NCBI RefSeq assembly: GCF_030063185.1 | Contig: NZ_JASISP010000006.1 | Location: 62,001-126,000 of the forward strand | Direction of reading: 5' to 3' | Source: Arthrobacter sp. H35-D1 | Lineage (GTDB): Bacteria; Actinomycetota; Actinomycetes; Actinomycetales; Micrococcaceae | Length of the DNA stretch: 64,000 nt | In this document: positions 1-7,930 of the stretch, one piece after another | How positions within the stretch are numbered: position 1 is the stretch's first letter | Layout: each line of letters begins with the position of its first letter | The notes under the pieces: generated by a model | The model's input: only the letters and a program-made list of their open reading frames with translations | What the model was told of the DNA's origin: nothing | Database searches by the model: none | Program-made: the position numbers and the translations under genes

Positions 1-734
1 TATAGGTCGCGAGACACCATTGATTTAGGCAGGTTTCCCGCAGAGCGTTCCTGCTCCAAAAAATCCCTCTCTTGCCTTGCATCTCTGCAGCAGCGAGCAT
101 GGACGCATGGTAATCGTGGAAGATATCTTGCTGGCGGCGAAGCCTGCGCTTGAGGAAATTCTGACTCCAGATGAGCTCGGCAAACCCGGGTGGACGTGGT
201 GACGGCGAAAATGAGCCGGTCCTGCCAGCAGCGCCCCTCAGGGAGAACTTGCTTCTGAGAGTCATTGTGCACGATGAGCAACTATGAATCTGGCTATATC
301 CCGCCGAAGACGCAATCGACTTCAAGGCCCGTCTCCGCAGCGATTTGCAGGATTTCGTTGCGGAGAGCGGCTTCGGCTGGGGAGAGCTTCGCGGGTGATG
401 TCCGGTACGGGGTCCCCTGTGGGCGGGGGAACTGATGTGCTGACGACTTCTGACATTCTGTGCAGTCGCCTTCTGAAAACGACATACCTCTACAAGTGGA
501 CGGTACAGCCGGGGACGGGGGTACAGGTAGCTGGCAATATGTTGACGGCGACCAGGTGAGCATCGCATCTGGACAAACCAAGCACGCCTTCCCATTCAAG
601 ACGTGCAACGGCCTGGGCAGTGGTAGCTGGCTGTCTGAGATTCCCGGCGTCAATCAAGAGTTTGCCGACCTTGCCTGCGGGTAGTACCCTCGCCCCGACC
701 ACTGGCCCACGTCCCAGTGGAGGTGGGCCAGGTC
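1..734. other. Region without an intact gene; decayed coding relics
   Basis: I find no complete gene here. Short stretches read like protein but stop or shift frame within about 30 codons: one on the plus strand from about 107 to 202, one from about 288 to 390, and one on the minus strand from about 294 to 400. None has a domain I recognise. With the recombinase tail beside it and the intron relic further right, this looks like the debris of an old mobile region rather than working genes. The left end is cut by the window, so longer genes may continue outside. Confidence 0.5.
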
Positions 735-820
735 CCGGACAGCTCGGCCAGTTCGGCGCTGGTATGCCGACCGGCGCGCCACAGCGGGCTGGAGTTAGGG
801 CTGCCGACCGCGCAGCTGGC
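735..820 (-). pseudogene. Relic of a serine recombinase (resolvase) C-terminus
   Basis: On the minus strand one frame reads QLRGRQP, then a stop, then LQPA; a second frame a few bases on reads AGRHTSAELAEL. Together they resemble the helix-turn-helix tail of resolvase/invertase proteins, which typically runs LRGRQPKL, a spacer, then a helix with TAAELA or similar followed by STVYR. The nonsense codon and the frame change between the two halves mean it cannot be functional. The catalytic N-terminal domain is not visible. This is motif recognition by eye in a very short stretch. Confidence 0.4.
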
Positions 821-852
821 AACCTTCATCTCCGGGGCTCATCGTGATCAGG

Positions 853-1338
853 TTAGCCGGACGTGGGCGGGGGATCGTTGCCTGTCGCCCAGCCCTGACC
901 AGCCGATCGCCCCTGCGTAAGCGCCGCCATTATCCGCGTTTGCGCACCGTCTCGATCCACACCCGCAGCGACCAGCGCCCGATCCAGGCGGTCGCCATGG
1001 ACACTCAGCACCCCGAACAATAGGTGCTCGATCCCGACGTGATCGGAATGAAGCGCCCGCGCTGTGCGCTGCGCCGCCTCGAGGGCGTCCAGAGACCCGC
1101 GGGTGAACGGCAACGATTCTGAGGTGTCTTGCGGACCAGGGGAGGCGAAACTCATTATCGCAACACGCACCTCGTTCGACCGGACGCCCAGCGCCACATC
1201 CACCGCGTCCGGATCAGCGTGCAAAAGCCCCAAGAGAAGATGCTCGGGACCGATGAACGAGTCATGCATCATCCCCCTTGACTCTTCCTGAGCCAGGACC
1301 ACCGCCCGCCGGGCATCGTCGGTGTAGTTCTCAAACAT
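853..1338 (-). CDS. Clp N-terminal domain protein
   Basis: The 161-residue protein begins MFENYTDDARRAVVLAQ, the usual opening of the N-domain of ClpC/ClpA-type unfoldases. It carries two Clp-N repeats (about residues 2-65 and 78-145, with the paired motifs GPEHLLLGLL and GIEHLLFGVL). There is no AAA+ ATPase domain, so it is not an unfoldase. Such free-standing N-domain proteins may bind adaptors or substrates, but their role is unsettled. The start was chosen because an AGGAG box lies about 10 bases upstream; the frame is open further, but that extension is arginine-rich and not protein-like. It sits alone among decayed sequence yet looks intact. Confidence 0.8.
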   Translation of the reverse strand: MFENYTDDARRAVVLAQEESRGMMHDSFIGPEHLLLGLLHADPDAVDVALGVRSNEVRVAIMSFASPGPQDTSESLPFTRGSLDALEAAQRTARALHSDHVGIEHLLFGVLSVHGDRLDRALVAAGVDRDGAQTRIMAALTQGRSAGQGWATGNDPPPTSG

Positions 1339-1504
1339 CTTCGAACCGCTCCTGCCCTTAAGCGTAGTCTTCGCGGCGCGCCAGCACCACGCGCGCGCCT
1401 CCCGATGCGCGCATGCGCGGAAGAGCGCACGTCCCGGCACGCGCCGTCATGAGCGTGGTCCGCCGGTGCGGTAGCTTGCAGGCGCCGCGGGACAACGACA
1501 GCGT

Positions 1505-1930
1505 GTCCATGAGGTTGGTGGAGTCGACCTGGGGCGCGGTGCCGGGATTGCTTTCGGTCCGTCTGCCGAGGCCGCTCGCCGAACCCTCCATACCGGTCCC
1601 TCGGCAACAAGCCTTCACGGTGATTGCCGTTAGGCGTGGATGGGCAGGAGCCAGGAGCCGGGAGCCCGGGATCCTGCTACCGCGGTATCAGTAACGGGTG
1701 ACCGGCACCGATGCGATGTTGAACAGCTCGATCCCGTCCGCTGTCGGTCTGCGCCACCGGCCGTTGGGGCCGGCGAGGTGACGGCGGACGTCCTTCCAGT
1801 TCCAGCGGTGCAAGTGCTTCCACCACCGGATCACCCTGTGCCCTGCGACGTTCTCCGGTGAGCCCAGGGTGTGTTTGCAGACTGCCTGCCGGAAGTAGTT
1901 GGCCCAGTCGCGCCTGATCCGGCTGAGCCG
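1505..1930 (-). mobile_element. 3' remnant of a group II intron (maturase tail plus likely intron end)
   Basis: From about 1930 down to 1688 the minus strand encodes the C-terminal maturase region of a group II intron reverse transcriptase: RRDWANYFRQAV, RVIRWWKHLHRWNWKDVRR, then GIELFNIASVPVTRY. The family usually ends in RYRYRG; here the second arginine codon has become TGA and the frame continues YRG after the stop. Downstream, to about 1505, the sequence resembles the folded 3' end (domains V-VI) of actinobacterial introns as I remember it, including GGTTCGGCGAGCGG and CACCGCGCCCCAGGTCGACT. The reverse-transcriptase palm and the 5' ribozyme domains are missing. The coding part is a firm recognition; the RNA part is not verified. 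Confidence 0.65.
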
Positions 1931-2221
1931 GATCAGCATGTGGACTTCTCCCTCAGTGATCGGGCAGTGCTCCACACCCTGGGGAACGATAAAGAGCTGC
2001 CCTGGATTGAGGGTGACGTTCCCGTCGCGCAACTGGATCGTCAGCTCGCCGGCAACGACGAGGAGCAGCTCGTCGGTGTCCTGATGGGCGTGCCAGACGA
2101 ACTCGCCTTCGAGCCTGACGACCTTGATCTCGTAGCCGTTGAGCCGCGTCAACGCCTTGGGCTGCCAATGCTCGAAAAACAAGGACAGCCTCTCGGCGAT
2201 GTCCAACGCTTCGCTGGCCAT
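1688..2221 (-). pseudogene. Truncated cupin fused in frame to a group II intron maturase tail
   Basis: Residues 1-97 form a single cupin domain of the small DUF861-like kind, with FVWHAHQDTDELLLVV (metal-site histidines and acid) and PGQLFIVPQGVEHCP as the two cupin motifs. After HMLI, where such proteins normally continue for about 20 more residues, the frame passes directly into a group II intron maturase C-terminus (about residues 98-177). The join lies near 1931. I infer insertion of an intron into or beside the cupin gene followed by deletion of most of the intron. The cupin barrel loses little, so the hybrid could still fold, but I treat it as a broken gene. Confidence 0.7.
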
Positions 2222-2385
2222 GGTTCAATCCTCGCGCGTCTGAATACGCGTCGGCCAGTTCCAGCCCGCAAGCCGTTCCCAGTGACACACCAAACTTCTC
2301 CGCGTGGCTTTCCGGTTTTGGTCCTGAGCCCACGTCCGTAGGGGCCGGACCAGCAGAGAATTCCGGCTCGTTGTAGCGGTGGCGC

Positions 2386-2700
2386 CTATGGGGAAGGTCG
2401 CAACTCGACCTCCCCATTCAGAATGACAAGTTGCACCTCTGGACAAACGGGCCCGGCAACCACAACTTTCTGACCCGAAGCGAACTCGACGATGACGTCG
2501 CCCGGGGTACAGCCATAGCCGAGGATGCTGGCGCCGCCCCATGCTGACACTGTGACTTCTTCTTCGCCCGTTGAGACGGTCACGTCGACAGGGCTTTCAT
2601 TGCTGATGGTGAGGTCGCCAGCGCTGCTACACGCCGTCAAGGTTGCTGCCATGGTCAAAATGACTAGCCCACTTCGTAGGAACCCGTTCCAGTTTCTCAT
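2386..2700 (-). CDS. Small lipoprotein, function unknown
   Basis: The 104-residue product starts MRNWNGFLRSGLVILTM and has a clear lipobox, LTACSS, so it should be exported by Sec and anchored to the outer face of the membrane through cysteine 24. The mature part is short, acidic and beta-rich with two further cysteines (GYGC and GPVC) that could form a disulfide. I recognise no named family. The start is taken at 2700, where AAGGA sits four bases upstream; an in-frame start exists 20 codons earlier but would bury the signal peptide. It lies 56 bases after the orphan coding region on the same strand. Confidence 0.65.
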   Translation of the reverse strand: MRNWNGFLRSGLVILTMAATLTACSSAGDLTISNESPVDVTVSTGEEEVTVSAWGGASILGYGCTPGDVIVEFASGQKVVVAGPVCPEVQLVILNGEVELRPSP

Positions 2701-2756
2701 CGAATCCTTCGCCAATGGTTGCCCAATCATTTCGTTGATGTTCATTCTATGGGGCC

Positions 2757-3101
2757 TCAAATCGTCAGAGGCACGATAGAAGCCATGCCCTTAGGCGAAG
2801 GAACGAAGACCGTTGAGCCTTCCCCTGCGAAACGGTGTGAACCGAGAGTCATTGCGTTTGGCGTTGCGACATTTATCGCTGCAAAGAATGTGTATTTGAT
2901 TTGTTGGCTAAAACTCTGGCCTTCACCCATCCTGCACGGTGACGTCCAGCCTGGAAACCACTCGAATCCGCCCAATTCGAGTACGGGGCCAACGGTCGTC
3001 ATTGTCGTTGCATAGTCAGTGGCCGCATATGACCAGCTGTGATACTGAACTGCAGAGGTGATGCGGCCAACTATAGTTCCCTGGCGTCGGAATTGATGCA
3101 A
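2757..3101 (-). CDS. Hypothetical protein, probably missing its N-terminus
   Basis: A 114-residue open frame whose middle and end read like a beta-rich extracellular protein (GGFEWFPGWTSPCRMGEG, then FFAAINVATPNAMTLGSHRF). I recognise no family. There is no signal peptide, the only available start is a TTG without a ribosome site, and the frame is closed just upstream, so it is probably the tail of a larger secreted protein cut off when the neighbouring hipBA segment arrived. The stretch around it, 2.7-3.15 kb, is visibly richer in A and T than the rest of the window, which fits foreign origin. Confidence 0.35.
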   Translation of the reverse strand: MHQFRRQGTIVGRITSAVQYHSWSYAATDYATTMTTVGPVLELGGFEWFPGWTSPCRMGEGQSFSQQIKYTFFAAINVATPNAMTLGSHRFAGEGSTVFVPSPKGMASIVPLTI

Positions 3102-3172
3102 AAAACCATATCAACGACTATGATCTGAATCTTCGTATCACGGCATCGCCCGTGTTGATCGGGAGGCTCAAC

Positions 3173-3442
3173 GTGTCGAAACAAATAGCGAAGATCCATT
3201 CACCGGCTGATCTGGGGATGGCTTTGCAGCAGGCGAGGCTGGCTACAGGGATGTCCCAGAGGGAGCTTTCCGCTCGGACGGGCGTCACCCAGAGCGCTAT
3301 CAGCAATCTGGAGTCCGAGAGCTACACCCTCTACGCCGCAAGGCTTTTCAAGCTCTTGCGCGAATGCGGTGTGACCATTACTGCTGAGTGGGACGACTGC
3401 GCTGAGCCGGTTCGCAGCGCTGAGAGTGGGGGACCGCAATGA
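3173..3442 (+). CDS. hipB: HipB-type antitoxin, XRE family DNA-binding protein
   Basis: An 89-residue protein with a Cro/C1-type helix-turn-helix at about residues 17-60 (TGMSQRELSARTGVTQSAIS). It is followed at once by a HipA kinase gene, so it should be the antitoxin: it binds its own operator and holds HipA inactive. The start chosen is GTG at 3173 with GGAGG six bases upstream; an in-frame GTG at 3152 is possible but has no clear ribosome site. It overlaps hipA by four bases (ATGA), giving the coupled translation typical of toxin-antitoxin pairs. Confidence 0.88.
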   Translation: MSKQIAKIHSPADLGMALQQARLATGMSQRELSARTGVTQSAISNLESESYTLYAARLFKLLRECGVTITAEWDDCAEPVRSAESGGPQ

Positions 3443-4674
3443 GACTTCACGTTGAGTTGAGTGGGCAGTTCATTGGAGAGCTGAACGGTGACGAGCGCAC
3501 ATTCGACTTCACACCGGCACGCGCCGCTATCGATCATTTCGGGTTGGGTAGCCGGGCATTATCCGTCGCTGTGCCATTGGTCGCGCGGCCGAACAGGGCG
3601 CATGCGTCGCGGCGGCGGAACTTCTTCGAGGAACTCCTGCCGGAAGGAGACCAGCTTGAGTTCATGCTGGCGATGGCCGGGTTGCGCAGGCGCGATACCT
3701 TGGCGTTCCTGGCCCGGTTCGGGCGCGACATCGCGGGCGCGCTTCAGCTCTGGGACGCTGACGATCCTGCGGAGCCACAGGCCCCACAAGCTCGACCGGT
3801 GTCGGAGGAGGATGTGCACGTTCTGCTGACTGAGCGCGCAGTGAACCCGCTCGCGAACTCCGGCGTTCAGAGCAAGACGTCGCTCGCCGGCGTGCAGCCG
3901 AAGATCGTTCTTGCCCAGCTGGACGGCGGGTGGCACCAAGTCTTCGGCGGTTTCCCGTCGACGCACATCGTGAAGCCGATGGTTTCAAGCCGGCCCACGG
4001 AAATATTCGACGAAGAGTACGGGGCGCGATTCACCCGTGCGCTTGGCGTTGCCAGCTTTGACACCCATCTTGCAAACTTTGGCAGAACCGACGCGCTCGT
4101 AATCCAACGGCTCGACCGCGATCTCGCAGTTCCCGGTGGGAGGGTTCACCAAGAAGACTTCAACCAGATCCTCGGAGCCGCCGGGAACCAGAAGTACCAG
4201 ATGCATGGCGGCATCGTGAATCTGAAGCGCATCGCTGACGTGCTGAGAACTCATGGTGAGGCACACGATATGCGGCAGCTTGCCGTCATCACAACCCTCG
4301 GCGTCGCCATTTCAAACCTCGACATGCACGCGAAGAACTTGGGTCTCCTACATCATGCCGATGGGCACATTGCATTGGCGCCAGCGTATGACTTTGTTCC
4401 TCACGGTCTTCGCGAGGGGCTGGATGGGCAGCTGGCCCTCGCTGTGAACAAGAAGTACCTGCACGCGACCGTCACCAAGGATGATCTCGTCCGCGAGCTG
4501 AGTTCGTGGGGCCTCCGCGGCGCTAAAAACATCGTCAACGACACGCTCGAACAGGTGCAAGTCATTGCTGCCAGGGAGGGCCCTGTTGCCCAGGCTGCGG
4601 CAGGGTTGGCCGAGAACGCGAGTGCCACTGTGAAGAATCTGCTCGCCGGACGCGCAGCGGGGCAATGGGGATAG
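3439..4674 (+). CDS. hipA: HipA-type serine/threonine kinase toxin
   Basis: A 411-residue HipA homologue of normal length. The N-terminal subdomain has LSVAVPL and FFEELLPEGD. The kinase core shows SLAGVQPKIVLA (phosphate-binding loop region), HIVKP (ATP-contacting lysine), ISNLDMHAKNLGLL (catalytic loop with the N-x-D-x-H-x-K-N pattern) and PAYDF (metal-binding aspartate). All key residues appear present, so the toxin looks active. In E. coli HipA phosphorylates glutamyl-tRNA synthetase and drives persistence; the target here is unknown. It forms an operon with the upstream antitoxin and sits in a patch of mobile-element debris. Confidence 0.9.
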   Translation: MRLHVELSGQFIGELNGDERTFDFTPARAAIDHFGLGSRALSVAVPLVARPNRAHASRRRNFFEELLPEGDQLEFMLAMAGLRRRDTLAFLARFGRDIAGALQLWDADDPAEPQAPQARPVSEEDVHVLLTERAVNPLANSGVQSKTSLAGVQPKIVLAQLDGGWHQVFGGFPSTHIVKPMVSSRPTEIFDEEYGARFTRALGVASFDTHLANFGRTDALVIQRLDRDLAVPGGRVHQEDFNQILGAAGNQKYQMHGGIVNLKRIADVLRTHGEAHDMRQLAVITTLGVAISNLDMHAKNLGLLHHADGHIALAPAYDFVPHGLREGLDGQLALAVNKKYLHATVTKDDLVRELSSWGLRGAKNIVNDTLEQVQVIAAREGPVAQAAAGLAENASATVKNLLAGRAAGQWG

Positions 4675-4810
4675 AGCAGCGACGACCAGCGACGACAGAT
4701 GGATGCGTTAGCTCCAGCATGGCGTCTCGGACTTCCAGGCCTCGTTCTAGTTCCCGTGGGCCATGCCTCGAGTCTTGGCCTCCAGCACCTGGCCACCAAA
4801 TAGCCGACCA

Positions 4811-5003
4811 CGTGTCCCGGTTAGAAGATTGGACATACGGGTTGCGCTCGTGTCCCGGTAGAGGTTCCCTTTAAGGAGCAACCACTAGTTCTGTGCCGTC
4901 CGGTTCCTCGATGCGCGTGTGATGGACGGTGGTGACACGAAATCCGGATTGGTAACACGCCAGTGACATGAATTCCGGGTTAGTGACACGCAGCTCCGGG
5001 TCT
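4811..5003. repeat. Repeated motifs resembling insertion-sequence ends
   Basis: The gap between hipA and the glycosyltransferase (4675-4979) has no gene, but its right half is built of short direct repeats. CGTGTCCCGGT occurs at 4811 and 4849. A second unit, roughly GTGACACGxAxxTCCGGxTT, occurs three times at about 4931, 4961 (as GTGACATG) and 4983, the last running into the glycosyltransferase gene. Arrays of short repeats like these occur at the ends of IS21-like and some other elements. No transposase is present, so I read this as a leftover end after loss or rearrangement of an insertion sequence. Confidence 0.4.
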
Positions 5004-6077
5004 TGCACTCCCCAGTTCCTGGGCAATCGACAGCAGTTCCCGTGCCGAGGCGTCCCAGCTGAAAGTTTCCGCCTGCGCCACGGACGCGGTCGAGCTGGCC
5101 GCCCACTTCTCCTGGGAATCCAAGGCGCGCACGGCCGCGGCAAAGTCGTGCGGGGAGTCGGCCGGCACGTAGTAAGCGGCCTCGCCGCCCACTTCGCGGA
5201 AGATCTCGGTGTCCGCCACCACCACGGGGGTGCCCAGCGCCATGGCCTCGACCAGTGGCAAGCCGTAGCCCTCGGCTTTGCTCAGCGTGACAAGGGCCGT
5301 GGTGCGCAGCAGCAGCTCGTCATACTCGGCGTCCGTGACGCCGTTGTGGAAGACCACTTTCGTCCCGATCGGGACCAGGGCTTCCAACTCCGCGCGCCGC
5401 TCGTCAGTGATGCGGCTGAGTAAATTCAGCGTGAAGTCCGGCAGCTCGGCCATGCCGCGGATCAGTGTTTCAACATTCTTGTACGGCATGAAAGAACCCA
5501 TGTAGGCCAGCGACTTTTCCGGTGCAAGTGAAGGATCGCGCGGGGTGCGCTCGGTTTGGGGTGCGTTGCCAATGATCCTCACGGGGCGCTTGGTGAGCTT
5601 GTGCTTGCGCATCAGGGCCAAGGTGGTGTGGCTGATGGTGGCCACCACGTTGGCCCTGTTCAGCAGCACCCGCTGGGGCCAATAAGCCTTGTGATACAGG
5701 CGCCAAAGCACCCTGACGGGTGCCGGCAGGAAACCGGGAGGCGCGGGATGTTCATAGTAAATGAGGTCGTGCAGCGTTAGCACCAGCGGGTATTTCCGTC
5801 CCCAGCTGCCCATGGTCTGCATGGGACAAAACACCAGATCTGCGCCCAGCTTGTTCACATGCCGGGCAACGAACAGTTCCAGCGGCGACAGCGGGGAGTT
5901 GATCTTCACCCACGGCAACGCAGGCAGCAGGGCCAGCTGGCGTTCATCGTGGATCAGCATTGTCACCTCCGCATAGGGCGCGACGGCGGCCATGAGGGAA
6001 GCGCCGTAGCGGCTGATGCCGTCGTGGTGGTCCATTCTGGTGAAACGGGCATCCATGACGATCCTTGGCTTGCTCAC
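4980..6077 (-). CDS. Glycosyltransferase family 4 (GT-B fold)
   Basis: A 365-residue GT-B glycosyltransferase. The N-terminal half contains the acceptor-side Rossmann fold (LTLHDLIYYEHP and VATISHTTLALM), and the C-terminal half the nucleotide-sugar site with GSFMPYKNVETLI and the family signature EGYGLPLVEAMALGTPVV, whose two glutamates are spaced as in GT4 mannosyl- and glucosyltransferases. It probably transfers a sugar to a cell-surface glycan or lipid; donor and acceptor cannot be told. It overlaps the upstream hydrolase gene by four bases. The last ten or so residues come from insertion-sequence-like repeat sequence, so the native C-terminus may have been replaced. Confidence 0.88.
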   Translation of the reverse strand: MSKPRIVMDARFTRMDHHDGISRYGASLMAAVAPYAEVTMLIHDERQLALLPALPWVKINSPLSPLELFVARHVNKLGADLVFCPMQTMGSWGRKYPLVLTLHDLIYYEHPAPPGFLPAPVRVLWRLYHKAYWPQRVLLNRANVVATISHTTLALMRKHKLTKRPVRIIGNAPQTERTPRDPSLAPEKSLAYMGSFMPYKNVETLIRGMAELPDFTLNLLSRITDERRAELEALVPIGTKVVFHNGVTDAEYDELLLRTTALVTLSKAEGYGLPLVEAMALGTPVVVADTEIFREVGGEAAYYVPADSPHDFAAAVRALDSQEKWAASSTASVAQAETFSWDASARELLSIAQELGSARPGAACH

Positions 6078-7003
6078 GGGGCGGGATGCCTTTCCAGAAA
6101 GTCGATGATGGCGGCGGCGGCCGGTGCGGGAGTCTCGTAGTGGATCAGGTGGCCGACGTTGTCGATGACCACCAGCTCGGCGTCGGGCAACAGCTTCACC
6201 AAGGTGCGTTGGGTGGGGAGCGTGGCAATCTCGTCCAGCTCTCCGGCGATCATCAGTGTGGGCAGCGTGAGCCGGGCAGACACTTCACGTACCGTGCCGC
6301 CGGCGGAGGCCTGGAACGCTTCAAGGAGCATGTCCCGGTTGGCGAAGTCGCTGAAGTAGGCGTGGTGTTGGCCGTGGATGAAGGCCAGCAATTCCTTCTC
6401 GCGGGTCTTGGCCATGGTGACACTCATCAGGTGGACTATCAGCTTGTTGCGCAGCAGCGCATTGCCCAACGGGTCCGGTAGCTTGGCCGCGGCCCAATAA
6501 TAGAAGACAGCCAGCTGGGTCATGACGCCCTTGGCGCCCTCCAAGGCGGGGGATGCGATGGGGTTGATGAGAATCAGCGGATGCACGCGGCCGGGGTGGG
6601 CGGCCACAAAATGACTGACGACGATTGAGCCGAAGGAATGGCCCAGCAAAACTGTGTCGGGGCCCAAGTGAAGGGCCTGCAGGAAGGCGTCAAGGAAAGC
6701 GGAGTAGCCGGAAACGTCGTGCCTGCCGCGGGCAAATGCCGGACTGGCGCCAAAGCCGGGCAGGTCGGCCATGATGATCCGGTAGTCAGGCAGCAGCTCA
6801 ACCACCCGCTCAAGTCCGTGGTGGTCGCCGCGGAAACCATGCACCATGACAAGGGTGCGCGTGGCCGTTCGCCCGTCAGCCGGGGCATAGTTCCAGTAGT
6901 GCACGGCTGTGCCAGCAACCTCCAGGACGTGGGCGGAAATCCTCCCTGCCAGGTCAACGGCGAGGGGTGAGGGATCCGGCGTCGTGCTTCTCTTCACAGC
7001 CAC
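6074..7003 (-). CDS. Alpha/beta hydrolase
   Basis: A 309-residue alpha/beta hydrolase with the oxyanion region MVHGFRGDHHG, the nucleophile elbow GHSFGS, a likely acid in AGELDEIA and the catalytic histidine in DNVGHLIHYE, in the usual order. A cap of about 90 residues rich in aromatic and basic residues lies between strands 6 and 7. Substrate unknown. Translation starts at GTG. It precedes and overlaps the glycosyltransferase gene, so the two are probably co-transcribed, perhaps for making or remodelling a surface lipid or glycan. Confidence 0.87.
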   Translation of the reverse strand: MAVKRSTTPDPSPLAVDLAGRISAHVLEVAGTAVHYWNYAPADGRTATRTLVMVHGFRGDHHGLERVVELLPDYRIIMADLPGFGASPAFARGRHDVSGYSAFLDAFLQALHLGPDTVLLGHSFGSIVVSHFVAAHPGRVHPLILINPIASPALEGAKGVMTQLAVFYYWAAAKLPDPLGNALLRNKLIVHLMSVTMAKTREKELLAFIHGQHHAYFSDFANRDMLLEAFQASAGGTVREVSARLTLPTLMIAGELDEIATLPTQRTLVKLLPDAELVVIDNVGHLIHYETPAPAAAAIIDFLERHPAP

Positions 7004-7004
7004 C

Positions 7005-7838
7005 CTAGTTCACCTGGCTGGGGTGCGACCCCGCACGCCGGTCTTGGTCAAGGGCGTCGACCCGGGCCATCGCGGCGTCGTCGAGGGTGAAGGAAAAAAC
7101 ATCCAAATTCTCCCGGATGCGTTGCACGGAGCTGGCCTTCGGGATCACCAAGTGGCCCGACTGGACGTGCCAGCGCAGCACAATTTGGGCAACCGATCGC
7201 CCGTTCTCGGCTGCGAGCGCCTGCAGGACGGGGTCGTCGAAAATGGCGCCGCGGGCCAAGGGGCTCCAGGCTTGGGTGGCAATGCCCAGCTGCGCGTGCA
7301 GGGTGCGCAATTCGGTTTGCGCCAGCCACGGGTGAAGCTCAATCTGGTTGACGGCCGGAACAACCTCGCAGGCGTCCAGGAGCTGGTGGAGGTGAACAGG
7401 CTCGAAGTTGCTCACGCCAATGGCACGCACCCGCCCTTCCCTGTAGAGGGTTTCGAGGGCCTTGTAGGTGGGGATGAAAAGCCCCTGCTCGGGGCAGGGC
7501 CAGTGGATCAGGAACAAGTCGAGATAGTCCAGGCCCAGCTCTTCCATGCTGGCGTCAAAGGCCGCCAGGGTGGAGTCGTAGCCCTGCTCGGTGTTCCACA
7601 CCTTGGAGGTGACGAACAGTTCCTCGCGTGACATTCCGCCGGCCACTGCGCGGTTCACCGCAGTGCCCACACCTGCCTCGTTGCCGTACAGGGCGGCGGT
7701 GTCCACGGTGCGGTAGCCGGTGTCCAGGGCGGTGGAGACAAGATCGGCGCAGTCTTCCGCGGGGACCTTGTAGACGCCGAAGCCAAGGACATCAATGTCG
7801 ACACCGTTGTTGAGCGTGTGTTTGGGGGAGCGATGCAT
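7005..7838 (-). CDS. Aldo/keto reductase
   Basis: A 277-residue NADPH-dependent reductase of the AKR superfamily, close in pattern to 2,5-diketo-D-gluconate reductases. Catalytic tetrad: aspartate and tyrosine in DTAALYGNE, lysine in TSKVWN, histidine in LIHWPCP. The C-terminal cofactor motif IPKASSVQRIREN is present. It reduces aldehydes or ketones in the cytosol; the natural substrate is unknown. The start at ATG 7838 matches the usual family N-terminus; an in-frame GTG six codons earlier is possible. Its stop lies one base before the hydrolase start, so the reductase, hydrolase and glycosyltransferase form one transcription unit. Confidence 0.9.
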   Translation of the reverse strand: MHRSPKHTLNNGVDIDVLGFGVYKVPAEDCADLVSTALDTGYRTVDTAALYGNEAGVGTAVNRAVAGGMSREELFVTSKVWNTEQGYDSTLAAFDASMEELGLDYLDLFLIHWPCPEQGLFIPTYKALETLYREGRVRAIGVSNFEPVHLHQLLDACEVVPAVNQIELHPWLAQTELRTLHAQLGIATQAWSPLARGAIFDDPVLQALAAENGRSVAQIVLRWHVQSGHLVIPKASSVQRIRENLDVFSFTLDDAAMARVDALDQDRRAGSHPSQVN

Positions 7839-7930
7839 AGCTACGACTTTACCCACTGGCGCCGCGGGTGGCGCATTGCCGCGCGGCCGTCCGGGCTTGC
7901 AGCTCTGCCGGCCTGGCGACCCGGCCGGGC

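Noticed and set aside
1358-1618. 86-codon minus-strand frame after the cupin fusion
   Set aside because: It is the same frame continuing past the TGA through the presumed intron 3' end; the residues are not protein-like beyond YRGSR.
3118-3306. Minus-strand frame over the hipB start
   Set aside because: It overlaps the antitoxin gene and its ribosome site and has no recognisable content.
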